This document shows positions 26,646-35,774 of a stretch of DNA of 64,000 bases, one piece after another. The notes beneath the pieces are model-generated. The model saw nothing but the letters and a program-made list of their open reading frames with translations. It was not told the origin of the DNA and did not search any database. The stretch covers positions 1 to 64,000 of the forward strand of contig NZ_JAAN01000019.1 of NCBI RefSeq assembly GCF_000559025.1. The letters run 5' to 3'. Origin of the DNA: Luteimonas huabeiensis HB2. Lineage in GTDB: Bacteria; Pseudomonadota; Gammaproteobacteria; Xanthomonadales; Xanthomonadaceae. Every line of letters begins with the position of its first letter. Within the stretch, counting starts at the first letter, position 1. The translations under genes were made by a program, and so were the position numbers.

Positions 26646-27902
26646 TCACATCTGCATAACCGGCCCCTGCCGGGTCCTCTCTTCCAGCTGTTGCTGCTCC
26701 AAGGCCTGTTGCTGGGCCAACAAGCGGTCGCCCAACTGCGCCAACTGCTGCCCTTCCGGGGTTCGCGAGAACTCGATGGCGATCCGGTCGGCCAGATCGC
26801 TGTCGCCTGCCATGACGGCGGCGAAGTAGCGGTCCGCGAACGGATCGTCGAATGGTCCCGGCACATGCCCGGCGGACTCCGCTTGTTGCGTCACGCGCAC
26901 CGGGCCGTGCGCATCCTGTCGATGCGCCAGCAGGCGGTCCCGCTCCAGGGCGGTGTCCAGCTGTCCCGCCAGCTGTTGCCAGCCCGGCACGTTCCCGTCG
27001 ACAGGCTGCGATCCCAGTCGGGGAATGTTGGGCAACGATGGATGCAGCAGGTCGTCCAACCTGTCCTTGGCCCCGTCCAGCAGGCCGCGGCGTTGCTGCT
27101 CCAGCATGCGCTGCAGATCCTCGGGAATCTGCCGGAGGTTCTGGTCGACATGATCCCGAACGTGCTCGGCCACCATCACGCTCGCCCGCAGCGTCACTTC
27201 GGCCTTCATCGACGCGGGCATGCCGGCATTCCAGCTGGTCTGCAGCAATTCGGGGGCATCGCTTAGGCGAATCTCGCCGGCGACCACCATGTCCTTGATC
27301 GTCTTCGACGACGCCTTCAGCAGCAGCTCCCGTTCGCCGCGCGCCTCGATCTCGTCGCCGACCGTGTGGTAGCCGCCGTCCGGCTTGCGCGGAAAGGGAT
27401 CGCCCGGCTCCATCCGGAGTCCTGGTCGTTCCGTCAGTTCCCTCGGATTGAACGGCATGTCGTAGTAGTAGAAGCTACCACCCCAGCCGCCCAAGGGGAC
27501 ACGGCCTTCGTCGAGCGCGACGCGGATGTCCCGGTCCAGGATTGCTGCCAGCGGCGGAACTTCGCGATATTTCAGAAGGTCTTCAGTAACCTGCTTCGCG
27601 ATCCTGTCGGACAGTTCCTGCATCGGCTTGCGTACCGACATCGGCACATCGCCAAGATCCAGGCCGTTCTCGGTATGGCGGCGGATGAAGCGGGCCGACA
27701 GGCTGTCGCCGTTGTTGATGCCGCGGGCCTGCTCGAACCAGAACACCGTGCCGTCGGCTCGCGCTGCCGGATGGTCCTTGATCCAGTCGTGGACCAGGGC
27801 GTAGCCATCCGGAAAATGGCGGGTGCCGTTGTCGGTGGCGAATTGCAGGGCCTTGACCTGCGCCTCGCTGAGCGGAATGGGATCGCGGATGCGTTCGCTC
27901 AC
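26646..27902 (-). CDS. Putative secreted effector with Gln-rich C-terminal tail
   Basis: A 418-residue protein with no motif I can name. The N-terminal part contains FPDGYALVHDWIKDHP and VFWFEQARGINNGDSLSARF; the middle is mixed; the C terminus is glutamine-rich (LAQLGDRLLAQQQALEQQQL). Gln-rich C termini are typical of XVIPCD-bearing type IV secretion effectors (X-Tfe) in Xanthomonadales, although the other XVIPCD motifs are not seen. The GTG start at 27902 overlaps the stop of an upstream lipoprotein gene (GTGA); a TTG at 27926 is an alternative. An effector coupled to a lipoprotein immunity gene is the working idea; confidence in function is low. Confidence 0.5.
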   Translation of the reverse strand: MSERIRDPIPLSEAQVKALQFATDNGTRHFPDGYALVHDWIKDHPAARADGTVFWFEQARGINNGDSLSARFIRRHTENGLDLGDVPMSVRKPMQELSDRIAKQVTEDLLKYREVPPLAAILDRDIRVALDEGRVPLGGWGGSFYYYDMPFNPRELTERPGLRMEPGDPFPRKPDGGYHTVGDEIEARGERELLLKASSKTIKDMVVAGEIRLSDAPELLQTSWNAGMPASMKAEVTLRASVMVAEHVRDHVDQNLRQIPEDLQRMLEQQRRGLLDGAKDRLDDLLHPSLPNIPRLGSQPVDGNVPGWQQLAGQLDTALERDRLLAHRQDAHGPVRVTQQAESAGHVPGPFDDPFADRYFAAVMAGDSDLADRIAIEFSRTPEGQQLAQLGDRLLAQQQALEQQQLEERTRQGPVMQM

Positions 27903-28735
27903 GACGGCTCTCCACTGTTCGGACAATCGACCCGGATGGCGCGGGCAGCATTGATCATGGATTCCACTACCTCCTGCAACTTGCCCAGCGCCTCGTAATT
28001 GACACTGATCGTGCCGACCTCGTCGTCATGCAACAGGATCAGGCCCAAGCACTTCGGATTGGGCCAATCGTAATCCGGATCGCAATACACCCCTGCACGA
28101 AGGGCCGGGCTGACGATCACGAGGGAAGACCGCTCGCTTACATATTCTTTCGGACTGGCTGCGTAGACCTCGAAGCTGTTGCTGACCGGGAACGGGGCCG
28201 GAGCAGGCCAAAATTCCTCGGGATTGGTTCCGGACAGTGCTTCTTGAACCGTCTTCATTTGCCGATATGCATCCTCTTCCAGGGGCCGTCCCAGCGCCAG
28301 CAGAGCGGCATCCTGCGCCAACCCGGACCGATGGACGGTGCCGGGCAGGGTGTTCGCCGGCGATACGCCGAGTTCCGAATACTCGGCCTCCAAGATCAGC
28401 TCGGTGGTGTTGACGCTTGCCGTCGCCCCCCAATCGTAACCAGGTGGAAATCTCCCCCATCGCCCAGGCTTTTCATAACGCTTGTGCTCGAATTGCCGCC
28501 ACGGCGGGGGCAATTTGCCCAGTTCACGGCAGATGCCGCTGCCGTAGCGATAGAGCTGGCGCGCCGGGTCGAGCAGTTCGGTGCGGCCGGAGCTGTGCGT
28601 GGCTTCATCCTCTGCAGTGGGCATGGGCGTCTCCTTCGATCGCTCCTGATCGGTGGTATAGGTCGGCGTGCAGGCGGCCAGCAGCGTTGCCAGCATCAGA
28701 GCAAGGGCCAGTGCGCCGAGGGTTTCGCGGGGCAT
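27899..28735 (-). CDS. Lipoprotein of unknown function, possible immunity protein
   Basis: A 278-residue predicted lipoprotein. The leader ALALALMLATLLAAC ends in a lipobox cysteine at about residue 22. The mature part contains GRTELLDPARQLYRYGSGIC and a central NTTELILEAEYSELGVSP region with a scattered set of cysteines; I recognise no domain. Periplasm-facing lipoproteins serve as immunity proteins (X-Tfi) for X-Tfe effectors in this family. The 4-base coupling to the next gene fits an immunity-effector pair, but this is inference. It is the first gene of the leftward cassette, and 28736-28948 upstream holds no gene. Confidence 0.6.
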   Translation of the reverse strand: MPRETLGALALALMLATLLAACTPTYTTDQERSKETPMPTAEDEATHSSGRTELLDPARQLYRYGSGICRELGKLPPPWRQFEHKRYEKPGRWGRFPPGYDWGATASVNTTELILEAEYSELGVSPANTLPGTVHRSGLAQDAALLALGRPLEEDAYRQMKTVQEALSGTNPEEFWPAPAPFPVSNSFEVYAASPKEYVSERSSLVIVSPALRAGVYCDPDYDWPNPKCLGLILLHDDEVGTISVNYEALGKLQEVVESMINAARAIRVDCPNSGEPS

Positions 28736-28948
28736 GTCACAACCTCCTGTTGGATGGCCTGTCTGAGGCAGAGCGTTACGGGTGCAGCCCGCGGCTCTTC
28801 TAACGCCAGCTACGTATACGGCAGTTTAGCTAGATGCGGAGCGAAGTCTCTTCCGTGTGCAGATTTCGCCCTTGGCGCACGACCGGATACCGCGGCGACG
28901 GCAATTCAGGGTCCTATACTGCGGCCTCCCCACGCACAGGTCGCCCGC

Positions 28949-30313
28949 ATGTCGTCGTCCACGCCCGCCGCGCCCGCCGCGGCTTCCGTCGCCGCCGCGC
29001 CCGGCAGCCTGCGGCGCTCGGTCTCCAACACGCTCAAGGGCTCGGCCGGCAACCTCGTCGAGTGGTACGACGTCTACGTCTACTCGGTGTTCGCCGCCTA
29101 CTTCGAATCGCAGTTCTTCTCGCCGGAGGACAAGAACGCCACGATCTTCGTCTGGGCGATCTTCGCCATGACGTTCCTCATGCGGCCGATCGGCGCCTGG
29201 TACTTCGGCCGCTTCGCCGACCGCTACGGCCGCCGCCTCGCGCTGACGGTCTCGGTGACGCTGATGGCGGGCTGCTCGTTCGTCATCGCCGTCACGCCCA
29301 CGGTCGGCACGATCGGCGTCGCCGCGCCGGCGATCCTGCTGCTGGCCCGCCTGGTGCAGGGATTCGCCACCGGCGGCGAGTACGGCACCAGCGCGACCTA
29401 CATGTCGGAAGCGGCGATTCCGGGGCGGCGCGGCTTCCTGTCCTCGTTCCACTACGTGACCCTGGTGGGCGGGCACGTGCTGGCGCAGCTGACGTTGCTG
29501 GTCATGCTGCAGTTCCTCGACGTCTCGCAGATCTCCGCCTGGGGCTGGCGCGTCGCCTTCGGCCTCGGCGGCATCGCCGCGATCGTCGTGTTCTGGCTGC
29601 GTCGCACGATGGACGAATCGCTCGAATCCGGATCCATCGAGGCCGCGCGTCGCGGCGGCGCGCAGGCTTCGGGCTCGCTGCGGGAGCTGTTCGTGCGCCA
29701 GTGGCGGCCGCTGCTGCTGTGCTTCCTGATCACCGCCGGCGGCACCGTCGCGTTCTACACCTATTCCGTCAACGGCCCGAAGATGATCCAGGCCGCCTTC
29801 GCCGGCGACGACGTCATGACCGGCACGATCATCAACCTCGTCGCGCTGACCATGCTGATGGTCATGCAACCGGTCGGCGGCTGGCTGTCGGACCTCGTCG
29901 GCCGCAAGTCGCTGCTGGTGTTCTTCGGCATCGGCGGCGTGCTCTACACCTGGTTCCTGGTGCTGGCCTTGCCGCGGCAGACCGACTGGCTGGCCGCGTT
30001 CGCCATCCTCACCCTGGGGTTCGTGATCCTGACCGGCTACACCTCCATCAACGCCGTGGTGAAGGCCGAACTGTTCCCCACCCACGTCCGCGCGCTCGGC
30101 GTCGGCCTGGGCTATGCGCTGGCGAACTCCGCCTTCGGCGGCACCGCACCGTTGCTTTACCAGGCCGCGCTGCGCGCCGACCGGGTGGTCGCCTTCGTGG
30201 TGTACGCGACGATAGTGATCGCCGTGTCGCTGTTCGTGTACGTGTTCTTCCTCAGGAACAAGGGCGCGAACTGGCTGGACGACGAAGCGGCGATGCGGGC
30301 GCGGCGACGCTAG
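28949..30313 (+). CDS. MHS-family MFS transporter (alpha-ketoglutarate permease-like)
   Basis: A 454-residue transporter of the metabolite:H+ symporter branch of the major facilitator superfamily. Diagnostic stretches are NLVEWYDVYVYSVFAAYFES near the start, RPIGAWYFGRFADRYGRR between helices 2 and 3, and ARLVQGFATGGEYGTSATYM in helix 4-5. Twelve transmembrane helices are plausible. Closest named relatives are KgtP and ProP-like permeases; the substrate is probably a dicarboxylate, betaine or similar organic acid but cannot be fixed. The start is the ATG at 28949. It is flanked by the effector-like cassette and a mosaic repeat. Confidence 0.82.
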   Translation: MSSSTPAAPAAASVAAAPGSLRRSVSNTLKGSAGNLVEWYDVYVYSVFAAYFESQFFSPEDKNATIFVWAIFAMTFLMRPIGAWYFGRFADRYGRRLALTVSVTLMAGCSFVIAVTPTVGTIGVAAPAILLLARLVQGFATGGEYGTSATYMSEAAIPGRRGFLSSFHYVTLVGGHVLAQLTLLVMLQFLDVSQISAWGWRVAFGLGGIAAIVVFWLRRTMDESLESGSIEAARRGGAQASGSLRELFVRQWRPLLLCFLITAGGTVAFYTYSVNGPKMIQAAFAGDDVMTGTIINLVALTMLMVMQPVGGWLSDLVGRKSLLVFFGIGGVLYTWFLVLALPRQTDWLAAFAILTLGFVILTGYTSINAVVKAELFPTHVRALGVGLGYALANSAFGGTAPLLYQAALRADRVVAFVVYATIVIAVSLFVYVFFLRNKGANWLDDEAAMRARRR

Positions 30314-30618
30314 GGCGTATCGACATTCGATCGGCAGCGCCGAAGCGCCCCGTTCTGCCGCAAAAGCGGGACCATGTCGTCCCTTCTCCCGCAAGCGGGG
30401 GCATGCTGTCCCTTCTCCCGCAAGCGCCGGATGAGGGCCGCTTTGGACGCCAGCGGCATGCCCCCATCCGCCTTCGGCACCTTCTTCGGCACCTTCCCCC
30501 GCTTGCGGGGGAAGGGAAAAACAGGATGGTCCCCGCTTGCGGTGGAAGGGAGAAACAGAGTGCTCCCCGCTTGCGGCGGAAGGGTGCCGTTCGGCGCTCA
30601 AGGTCGGTACAGCCTAGG
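30314..30618. repeat. Mosaic intergenic repeat, copy 3
   Basis: This copy begins with GGCGTATCGACATTCGA (30314-30330), the exact reverse complement of 12742-12758. It holds a perfect hairpin at 30492-30515 (11-base arms CCTTCCCCCGC / GCGGGGGAAGG around TT) and several near-copies of CCCTTCTCCCGCAAGC and CCCCGCTTGCGG. Blocks such as GCATGCTGTCCC and CCCCCATCCGCCTTCGGCAC also occur in the copy at 12539. It fills the gap between the MFS gene and the 3' end of mfd. No gene is supported here. Confidence 0.75.
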
Positions 30619-30686
30619 AACGCAGGCGCCTGCGCCAGCGGGGGCGGAGCGCGTTCGGCATCGGCGGCGTGGGGCCGCCCGCGCGC

Positions 30687-33600
30687 TTACGGCTGCGTCA
30701 GCGCGGCGAGCAGGCCGCGAGCGGCGTTGAAGCGGTCGGCGGCCTCTGGCAGCGGCAGCTTCACCCGCAGCTTGTCGGGGCCGTCCATCGCGTACAGCTT
30801 GGGCTGCTTCTGGATCAACTGGATCAGCGCCATCGGATCGATCCGCGGCTTGGGCTCGAACACGATCCGGCCGCCGTTGGCGCCGAGGTCGAGCTTGCGG
30901 ATGCCCAGCGCGGTGGCCTGCAGCTTGAGTTCGGCCACCGCGAACAGGTGCTTGGCGGGGTCGGGCAGCAGGCCGAAACGGTCGATCATCTCCACCTGCA
31001 GCTCGCGCAGGCCGCCGGCGTCGCGGGCGCCGCTGATGCGCTTGTACAGGGTCAGCCGGGCATGGACGTCGGGCAGGTAGTCCTCGGGGATCAGCGCGGG
31101 AACGTGCAGCTCCACCTCGGCGCCGCGCTCGGGCGGCTCGTCGGCATCGGGCAGCTTGCCCTGGCGGATCGAGCGCACCGCGCGTTCCAGCAGCTCGGTG
31201 TAGAGGCTGAAGCCGACCTCGGCCATCTGTCCGCTCTGGTCCTCGCCCAGCAGCTCGCCGGCGCCGCGGATCTCCAGGTCGTGGGTGGCCAGGGTGAAGC
31301 CCGCGCCCAGTTCGTCCATCGAGGCGATGGCGTCCAGGCGCTTCTGCGCGTCGGCGGTGATCGAGCGCTTGTCCGGCACCACCAGGTAGGCGTAGGCGCG
31401 ATGGTGCGAGCGGCCGACACGGCCGCGCAACTGGTGGAGCTGCGCCAGGCCGAAACGGTCGGCGCGGTTGATGACGATGGTGTTGGCGTTGGGGATGTCG
31501 ATGCCGGATTCGATGATCGTGGTCGACAGCAGCACGTTGAAGCGCTGCTTGTGGAAGTCGAGCATCACCTTTTCCAGCTCGCGCTCGGGCATCTGCCCGT
31601 GGGCGATGCCGATGCGTGCCTCCGGCACCAGCTCCTGCAGCTCGCGCTGCATGCGGCCGATGCTCTCCACGTCGTTGTGCAGGAAGTAGAGCTGGCCGCC
31701 GCGGGCCAGTTCGCGCTGGAAGGCCTCGCGCAGCAGCGCGCCGTCCCACTGGGTGACGAAGGTCTGCACCGCCAGCCGGTGCGCGGGCGGAGTGGCGATG
31801 ATGGACAGGTCGCGGATGCCGGCCATGGCCATGTTGAGCGTGCGCGGGATCGGCGTGGCGGTCAGCGTCAGCAGGTGCACGTTGGCGCGCAGCGCCTTCA
31901 GTGCCTCCTTCTGGCGCACGCCGAAGCGCTGTTCCTCGTCCACGATCACCAGGCCCAGATCCTTGAACTTCACGTCCGGCTGCAGCAGCCGGTGGGTGCC
32001 GACGATCACGTCGATCTCGCCGCGCGCCACCTTCTCCAGCTCGGCCTTGATCTCCTTGCTGGACTTGAAGCGCGACAGCACCTCGACCCGGATCGGCCAG
32101 TCGGCGAAGCGGTCGCGGAAGTTGCGGTAGTGCTGCTCGGCCAGCAGCGTGGTCGGCACCAGCACCGCGACCTGCCTGCCGGCGGTGGCGGCGACGAACG
32201 CCGCGCGCACCGCGACCTCGGTCTTGCCGAAGCCGACGTCGCCGCAGACCACGCGGTCCATCGGCTGGCTGGAGGCCAGGTCGCGGATCACCGCCTCGAT
32301 CGCGGCGTGCTGGTCGGGGGTCTCCTCGAACGGGAACGCGGCGGCGAACGGTTCGTACAGCGCGCGGTCCACTTCCAGCGCCAGCCCGGCACGGGCCTGG
32401 CGCTTGGCCTGGATCTCCAGCAGCTCGGCGGCGACGTCGCGGACCTTCTCGGCGGCGCGCTTCTTCGCCTTGGTCCAGGCCTCGCCGCCCAGCGAATGCA
32501 GCGGCGCGGTCTCGGCCGAGGCGCCGGAGTAACGGTTGATGAGGTGCAGCTGGGCCACCGGCACGTAGAGCCGGTCGCCCTTGGCGTATTCGATCTCCAG
32601 GTACTCGGCCGGGGTGCCGCCGGCGTCCAGCACGACCAGCCCGCGGTAGCGGCCGACGCCGTGGTCCTCGTGGACGATCGGCGCGCCCTCGGACAGCTCG
32701 CCGAGCTCGCGGACGATCGCCTCCGGCTCGCGGCCGGCGCGGCGGGTGCGGCGCGGCTGGGAGGCGCGCTCGGGGAACAATTGGCGTTCGGTCAGCAGGG
32801 CGACCTGCGGCGCGTCGAGGGCGAAGCCGTTGTCGAGCGGCGCCACCGCGATCGCGAAGCGCGCATCGCCGGCGAGGAAGTCGCCCACGCCGGCGACCAC
32901 CTCCGGCCGCAGCCCGGTGGGCTGCAGCATGTCCAGCAGCGCCTCGCGGCGGCCGGCGCTGTCGGCGGCTAGCAGCACGCGGCCGGGATAGTGGCCGAGG
33001 AAGGATTTCAGCGCGGCGGCGGAATCGGCCTCGCGGGTCGACAGCGGCACGTCCGGGGCCGGCTGGTCGCCGAGCGCGACCGCCTGCGCGAACTGCGCGT
33101 GGGTGTCGTCGGCCACCTCGATCCGCTCGCCCTGGTTGAGCCGCTCGCGCAGCGCCTCGGGCGGCAGCCACAGCTCGGCCGGCGGCAGCAGCGGCCGCTC
33201 CACGTCGTGGCGGCGCTGTTCGTGGCGCTCGTCGATCTGGCGCCAGAACTGCTCGGCCGCGGCCAGTGCGCCGGGCGCCAGCACCGGCAGGGCGCCTTCG
33301 GGCAGGTAGTCGAACAGCAGCGCGGTGGCGCCGGCGGCGTCGCGCGCGCCGAAGCGCTCGCGCGGGGGCTCGAAGAACAGCGGCAGGTAGTACTCGATGC
33401 CGGCCGGCGCCAGGCCGGACTTCAGGTCCTGGAACAGCGCGCTGCGGCGCTGGTCGATGTCGAAGCGCTCGCCCAGCGCCTGCATCGCCCGCGTGCGCGA
33501 GGCCTCGTCCATCGGCACCTCGCGGCCCGGCAGCATGCGGATCTCCGGTACCCGGTCGAGCGAGCGCTGCGATTCCGGGTCGAAGCTGCGGATCGACTCG

Positions 33601-34187
33601 ATGTCGGTGTCGAACAGCTCCACCCGGTACGGGGTGTCGGCGCCCATCGGAAACACGTCGAGCAGGCCGCCGCGGACGGCGAACTCGCCGGGGTCGAGCA
33701 CCTGCGGCACGTGCCGGTAGCCGGCCGCCTCCAGCCGCGCCTTCTCCGCGTCCAGGTCCAGCGGCTGGCCGACCCGCATGTCGAAGGTCTGGCCGATCAC
33801 GTAGGCGCGCGGCGGCAGGCGCTGCATCAGCGTCTGCACCGGCAGCACCACCAGCCCGCGTTCGAGCTGCGGCAGCCGGTGCAGCGTGGCCAGGCGCTGG
33901 GAGACGATCTCCGGGTGCGGGCTGAAACGGTCGTAGGGCAGCGTCTCCCAGTCCGGGAAGCCGAGGACCGGCAGGTCCGTGGCGCCGTCGGCCAGGGTGC
34001 GCAGGTCGGCCTCGATCTGGTGCGCCTGGTGGTTGTCGCGGGCCACCACCAGCAGCGGCCGCGCGTGCGCGCGGCCGGCGCGCAGCAGCGCCCAGGCCAG
34101 GGCGGAAGGAGACGCCGGGGCGCGCCAGAAGGCGCGCTGCTGGCCGCGTCGCGGCAGCGGCGGAACGGAGTGGGCGGAAGACGTCAT
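30687..34187 (-). CDS. mfd: Transcription-repair coupling factor Mfd
   Basis: A 1166-residue ATP-dependent DNA translocase that removes RNA polymerase stalled at lesions and recruits UvrA. An N-terminal UvrB-homology module lies at about residues 1-330 (LPVLGFPDWETLPYDRFSPH). The RNAP-interacting CarD-like domain follows (PIVHEDHGVGRYRGLVVLD), then the RecG-like motor with Walker A VVCGDVGFGKTEVAVRAAF, the DEEQ box LVIVDEEQRFGVRQKEALK and LTLTATPIPRTLNMAM. The C-terminal TRCF domain is complete. ATG 34187 has GGCGG upstream; an ATG four codons earlier (34199) is possible. uvrC lies in the same window at 48.7 kb. Confidence 0.95.
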   Translation of the reverse strand: MTSSAHSVPPLPRRGQQRAFWRAPASPSALAWALLRAGRAHARPLLVVARDNHQAHQIEADLRTLADGATDLPVLGFPDWETLPYDRFSPHPEIVSQRLATLHRLPQLERGLVVLPVQTLMQRLPPRAYVIGQTFDMRVGQPLDLDAEKARLEAAGYRHVPQVLDPGEFAVRGGLLDVFPMGADTPYRVELFDTDIESIRSFDPESQRSLDRVPEIRMLPGREVPMDEASRTRAMQALGERFDIDQRRSALFQDLKSGLAPAGIEYYLPLFFEPPRERFGARDAAGATALLFDYLPEGALPVLAPGALAAAEQFWRQIDERHEQRRHDVERPLLPPAELWLPPEALRERLNQGERIEVADDTHAQFAQAVALGDQPAPDVPLSTREADSAAALKSFLGHYPGRVLLAADSAGRREALLDMLQPTGLRPEVVAGVGDFLAGDARFAIAVAPLDNGFALDAPQVALLTERQLFPERASQPRRTRRAGREPEAIVRELGELSEGAPIVHEDHGVGRYRGLVVLDAGGTPAEYLEIEYAKGDRLYVPVAQLHLINRYSGASAETAPLHSLGGEAWTKAKKRAAEKVRDVAAELLEIQAKRQARAGLALEVDRALYEPFAAAFPFEETPDQHAAIEAVIRDLASSQPMDRVVCGDVGFGKTEVAVRAAFVAATAGRQVAVLVPTTLLAEQHYRNFRDRFADWPIRVEVLSRFKSSKEIKAELEKVARGEIDVIVGTHRLLQPDVKFKDLGLVIVDEEQRFGVRQKEALKALRANVHLLTLTATPIPRTLNMAMAGIRDLSIIATPPAHRLAVQTFVTQWDGALLREAFQRELARGGQLYFLHNDVESIGRMQRELQELVPEARIGIAHGQMPERELEKVMLDFHKQRFNVLLSTTIIESGIDIPNANTIVINRADRFGLAQLHQLRGRVGRSHHRAYAYLVVPDKRSITADAQKRLDAIASMDELGAGFTLATHDLEIRGAGELLGEDQSGQMAEVGFSLYTELLERAVRSIRQGKLPDADEPPERGAEVELHVPALIPEDYLPDVHARLTLYKRISGARDAGGLRELQVEMIDRFGLLPDPAKHLFAVAELKLQATALGIRKLDLGANGGRIVFEPKPRIDPMALIQLIQKQPKLYAMDGPDKLRVKLPLPEAADRFNAARGLLAALTQP

Positions 34188-34239
34188 CGAACCGCCCATT
34201 CTACCGGGGCCGGGCGGCCGCGGCGCGGAGGCGCCGCGC

Positions 34240-34773
34240 TCAGAGGTCGAGCACGACCCTGACCGCGCCCGGGGTCTCGGAAGGCTCGCGGCGGAAGCCC
34301 AGCGAGTCGGCCAGGGCCAGCATGGGCTGGTTGTCCTCCAGCACGTCGCCCACCAGCCGCTCCAGCTTCTTGCCCTTGGCCCAGCGCACCAGCCGCCGCA
34401 TCAGCTGGCGCCCCGCGCCCATGCCGGCGATATAGCGGCTGACGAGGATGGTGAACTCGCCGTCGCGGGTGCCCGGCACCACCGCCACCCGGGCGACGCC
34501 GCCCACCAGCGCTTCGCCGGGCGGCAGCGGCTCCGCCGCCACCAGGGCGAATTCGGTCTTCGGGTCGGGCCGGGTCAGGCGATGGGCCATCTCCGGGCTC
34601 AACTCGGGCGTGCGGTCCAGGAACCGTTGCCGGATCTCCTCCGGCCCCAGCAGCGCGAAGCCGGCGCGCAGCGGCTCGGCATCGTCGGGACGGACGGGGC
34701 GGATCAGGATTTCGCGGCCATTGGCGAGCCGGATCTGGTCGTGCCAGGGCGGGAGTCGGTTGCGAGCGGCCAT
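34240..34773 (-). CDS. GNAT family protein acetyltransferase-like
   Basis: A 177-residue GNAT protein resembling the catalytic domain of Pat/YfiQ-type protein lysine acetyltransferases, without their acyl-CoA-synthetase-like part. Typical stretches are GREILIRPVRPDDAEPLRAG and FLDRTPELSPEMAHRLTRPD, with the acetyl-CoA region SRYIAGMGAGRQLMRRLVRW and a VLEDNQPMLALADSLGF segment. The start ATG at 34773 matches the beginning of family similarity. It lies between mfd and rlmJ on the same strand. The substrate is unknown. Confidence 0.82.
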   Translation of the reverse strand: MAARNRLPPWHDQIRLANGREILIRPVRPDDAEPLRAGFALLGPEEIRQRFLDRTPELSPEMAHRLTRPDPKTEFALVAAEPLPPGEALVGGVARVAVVPGTRDGEFTILVSRYIAGMGAGRQLMRRLVRWAKGKKLERLVGDVLEDNQPMLALADSLGFRREPSETPGAVRVVLDL

Positions 34774-34862
34774 GCGTGGGATGCTGACAGGTGCAGGGTG
34801 AAGTCCCCATCTAGAACATGAACGGCCGGGCATGAAGGCCGCATCACGACGCGCCGGGCCGC

Positions 34863-35729
34863 TCAGGCGGGCGGTCTGAGCCACTCCACGCGGGCCGGCG
34901 CGTGGGCGGGGGCTTCGCCCAGGATATCCGCGAGCGCCGGCAGCGCGCCGCGCAGCCGCGCGTCCAGCCGCCAGGGCGGGTTGGCCAGCAGCAGGCCGCT
35001 GCCGTTCATGCGCAGCGGCGAGTCGTCCGGCCGCACCAGCAGCTCGCAGGCGAGCACCCCGCCACCGGCCTCCAGCGTCGCCGCGGAGCGATAGAGTTTG
35101 CCCAGCGCGCGCCGCTGCTTGATCGGGTACCACAGCGCGTAGCAGGCCTGCGGCCAGCGGCGCAGCCCTTCGCGCACGGCCGCCAGCGCGGGCACGAACT
35201 CCTCCAGCTGCTGCTCGTAGGGCGGGTCGATCAGCACCAGCCCGCGGCCGATGCGGGTAGCGCCGTCGCGCGGGGGCAGCATCGCCCGTACCGCCTGGTA
35301 GCCATCGCGCGCGTGCACGGCCACCCGCGGTTCGCCGGCGAAGACCTCGCGCAGCGCCGCAGCCTCGTCGGGCTGCAGCTCGCAGCAGGCGATCCGGTCC
35401 TGCGCGCGCAGCGCATGCGCCAGCAGCCAGGGCGAGCCCGGGTAGGCGTCGTCTCCGGCCTGGCCGCGGCAGTCTGCCACCGCCGCCAGGTAGCGCCGCA
35501 GCAGCGGGTCGGCGGGCGCCGCAGCGGCCAGGCGGCCGATCCCGCCCTCGGCCTCGCCGGTGCGCCGCGCCGCGCTGTCGCGCAGCCGGTACAGGCCGCG
35601 GCCGGCATGGGTGTCCAGCGCGAAGCAGGCGGCCGGCTTGGCGGTCAGCGCGTCGCACAGCGCGAGCAGCACGACGTGCTTGAGCACGTCGGCGTGATTG
35701 CCGGCGTGGAAGGCGTGGCGGTAGTTCAT
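34863..35729 (-). CDS. rlmJ: 23S rRNA (adenine(2030)-N(6))-methyltransferase RlmJ
   Basis: A 288-residue methyltransferase that modifies A2030 in 23S rRNA. The N terminus MNYRHAFHAGNHADVLKHVV is diagnostic of RlmJ. The SAM-binding region (FALDTHAGRGLYRL) and the catalytic motif DPPYEQ (in GLVLIDPPYEQQLEEF) are visible, with YALWYPIK downstream. Length is close to E. coli RlmJ. The start at 35729 is clear. It is divergent from creB, with 45 bases between starts. Confidence 0.93.
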   Translation of the reverse strand: MNYRHAFHAGNHADVLKHVVLLALCDALTAKPAACFALDTHAGRGLYRLRDSAARRTGEAEGGIGRLAAAAPADPLLRRYLAAVADCRGQAGDDAYPGSPWLLAHALRAQDRIACCELQPDEAAALREVFAGEPRVAVHARDGYQAVRAMLPPRDGATRIGRGLVLIDPPYEQQLEEFVPALAAVREGLRRWPQACYALWYPIKQRRALGKLYRSAATLEAGGGVLACELLVRPDDSPLRMNGSGLLLANPPWRLDARLRGALPALADILGEAPAHAPARVEWLRPPA

Positions 35730-35774
35730 CCGCCCAGTGTACGGAGCCGCCCGCGCGCGGGATATGCTCGCCCC

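Noticed and set aside
26691..27266. Plus-strand ORF opposite the putative effector gene as an antisense gene
   Set aside because: Composition is typical of a shadow frame, and the minus-strand gene has a coupled start and a good reading frame.
30598..33171. A second long minus-strand frame inside mfd
   Set aside because: It is out of frame with mfd, has no recognisable domain and mirrors mfd codon structure.
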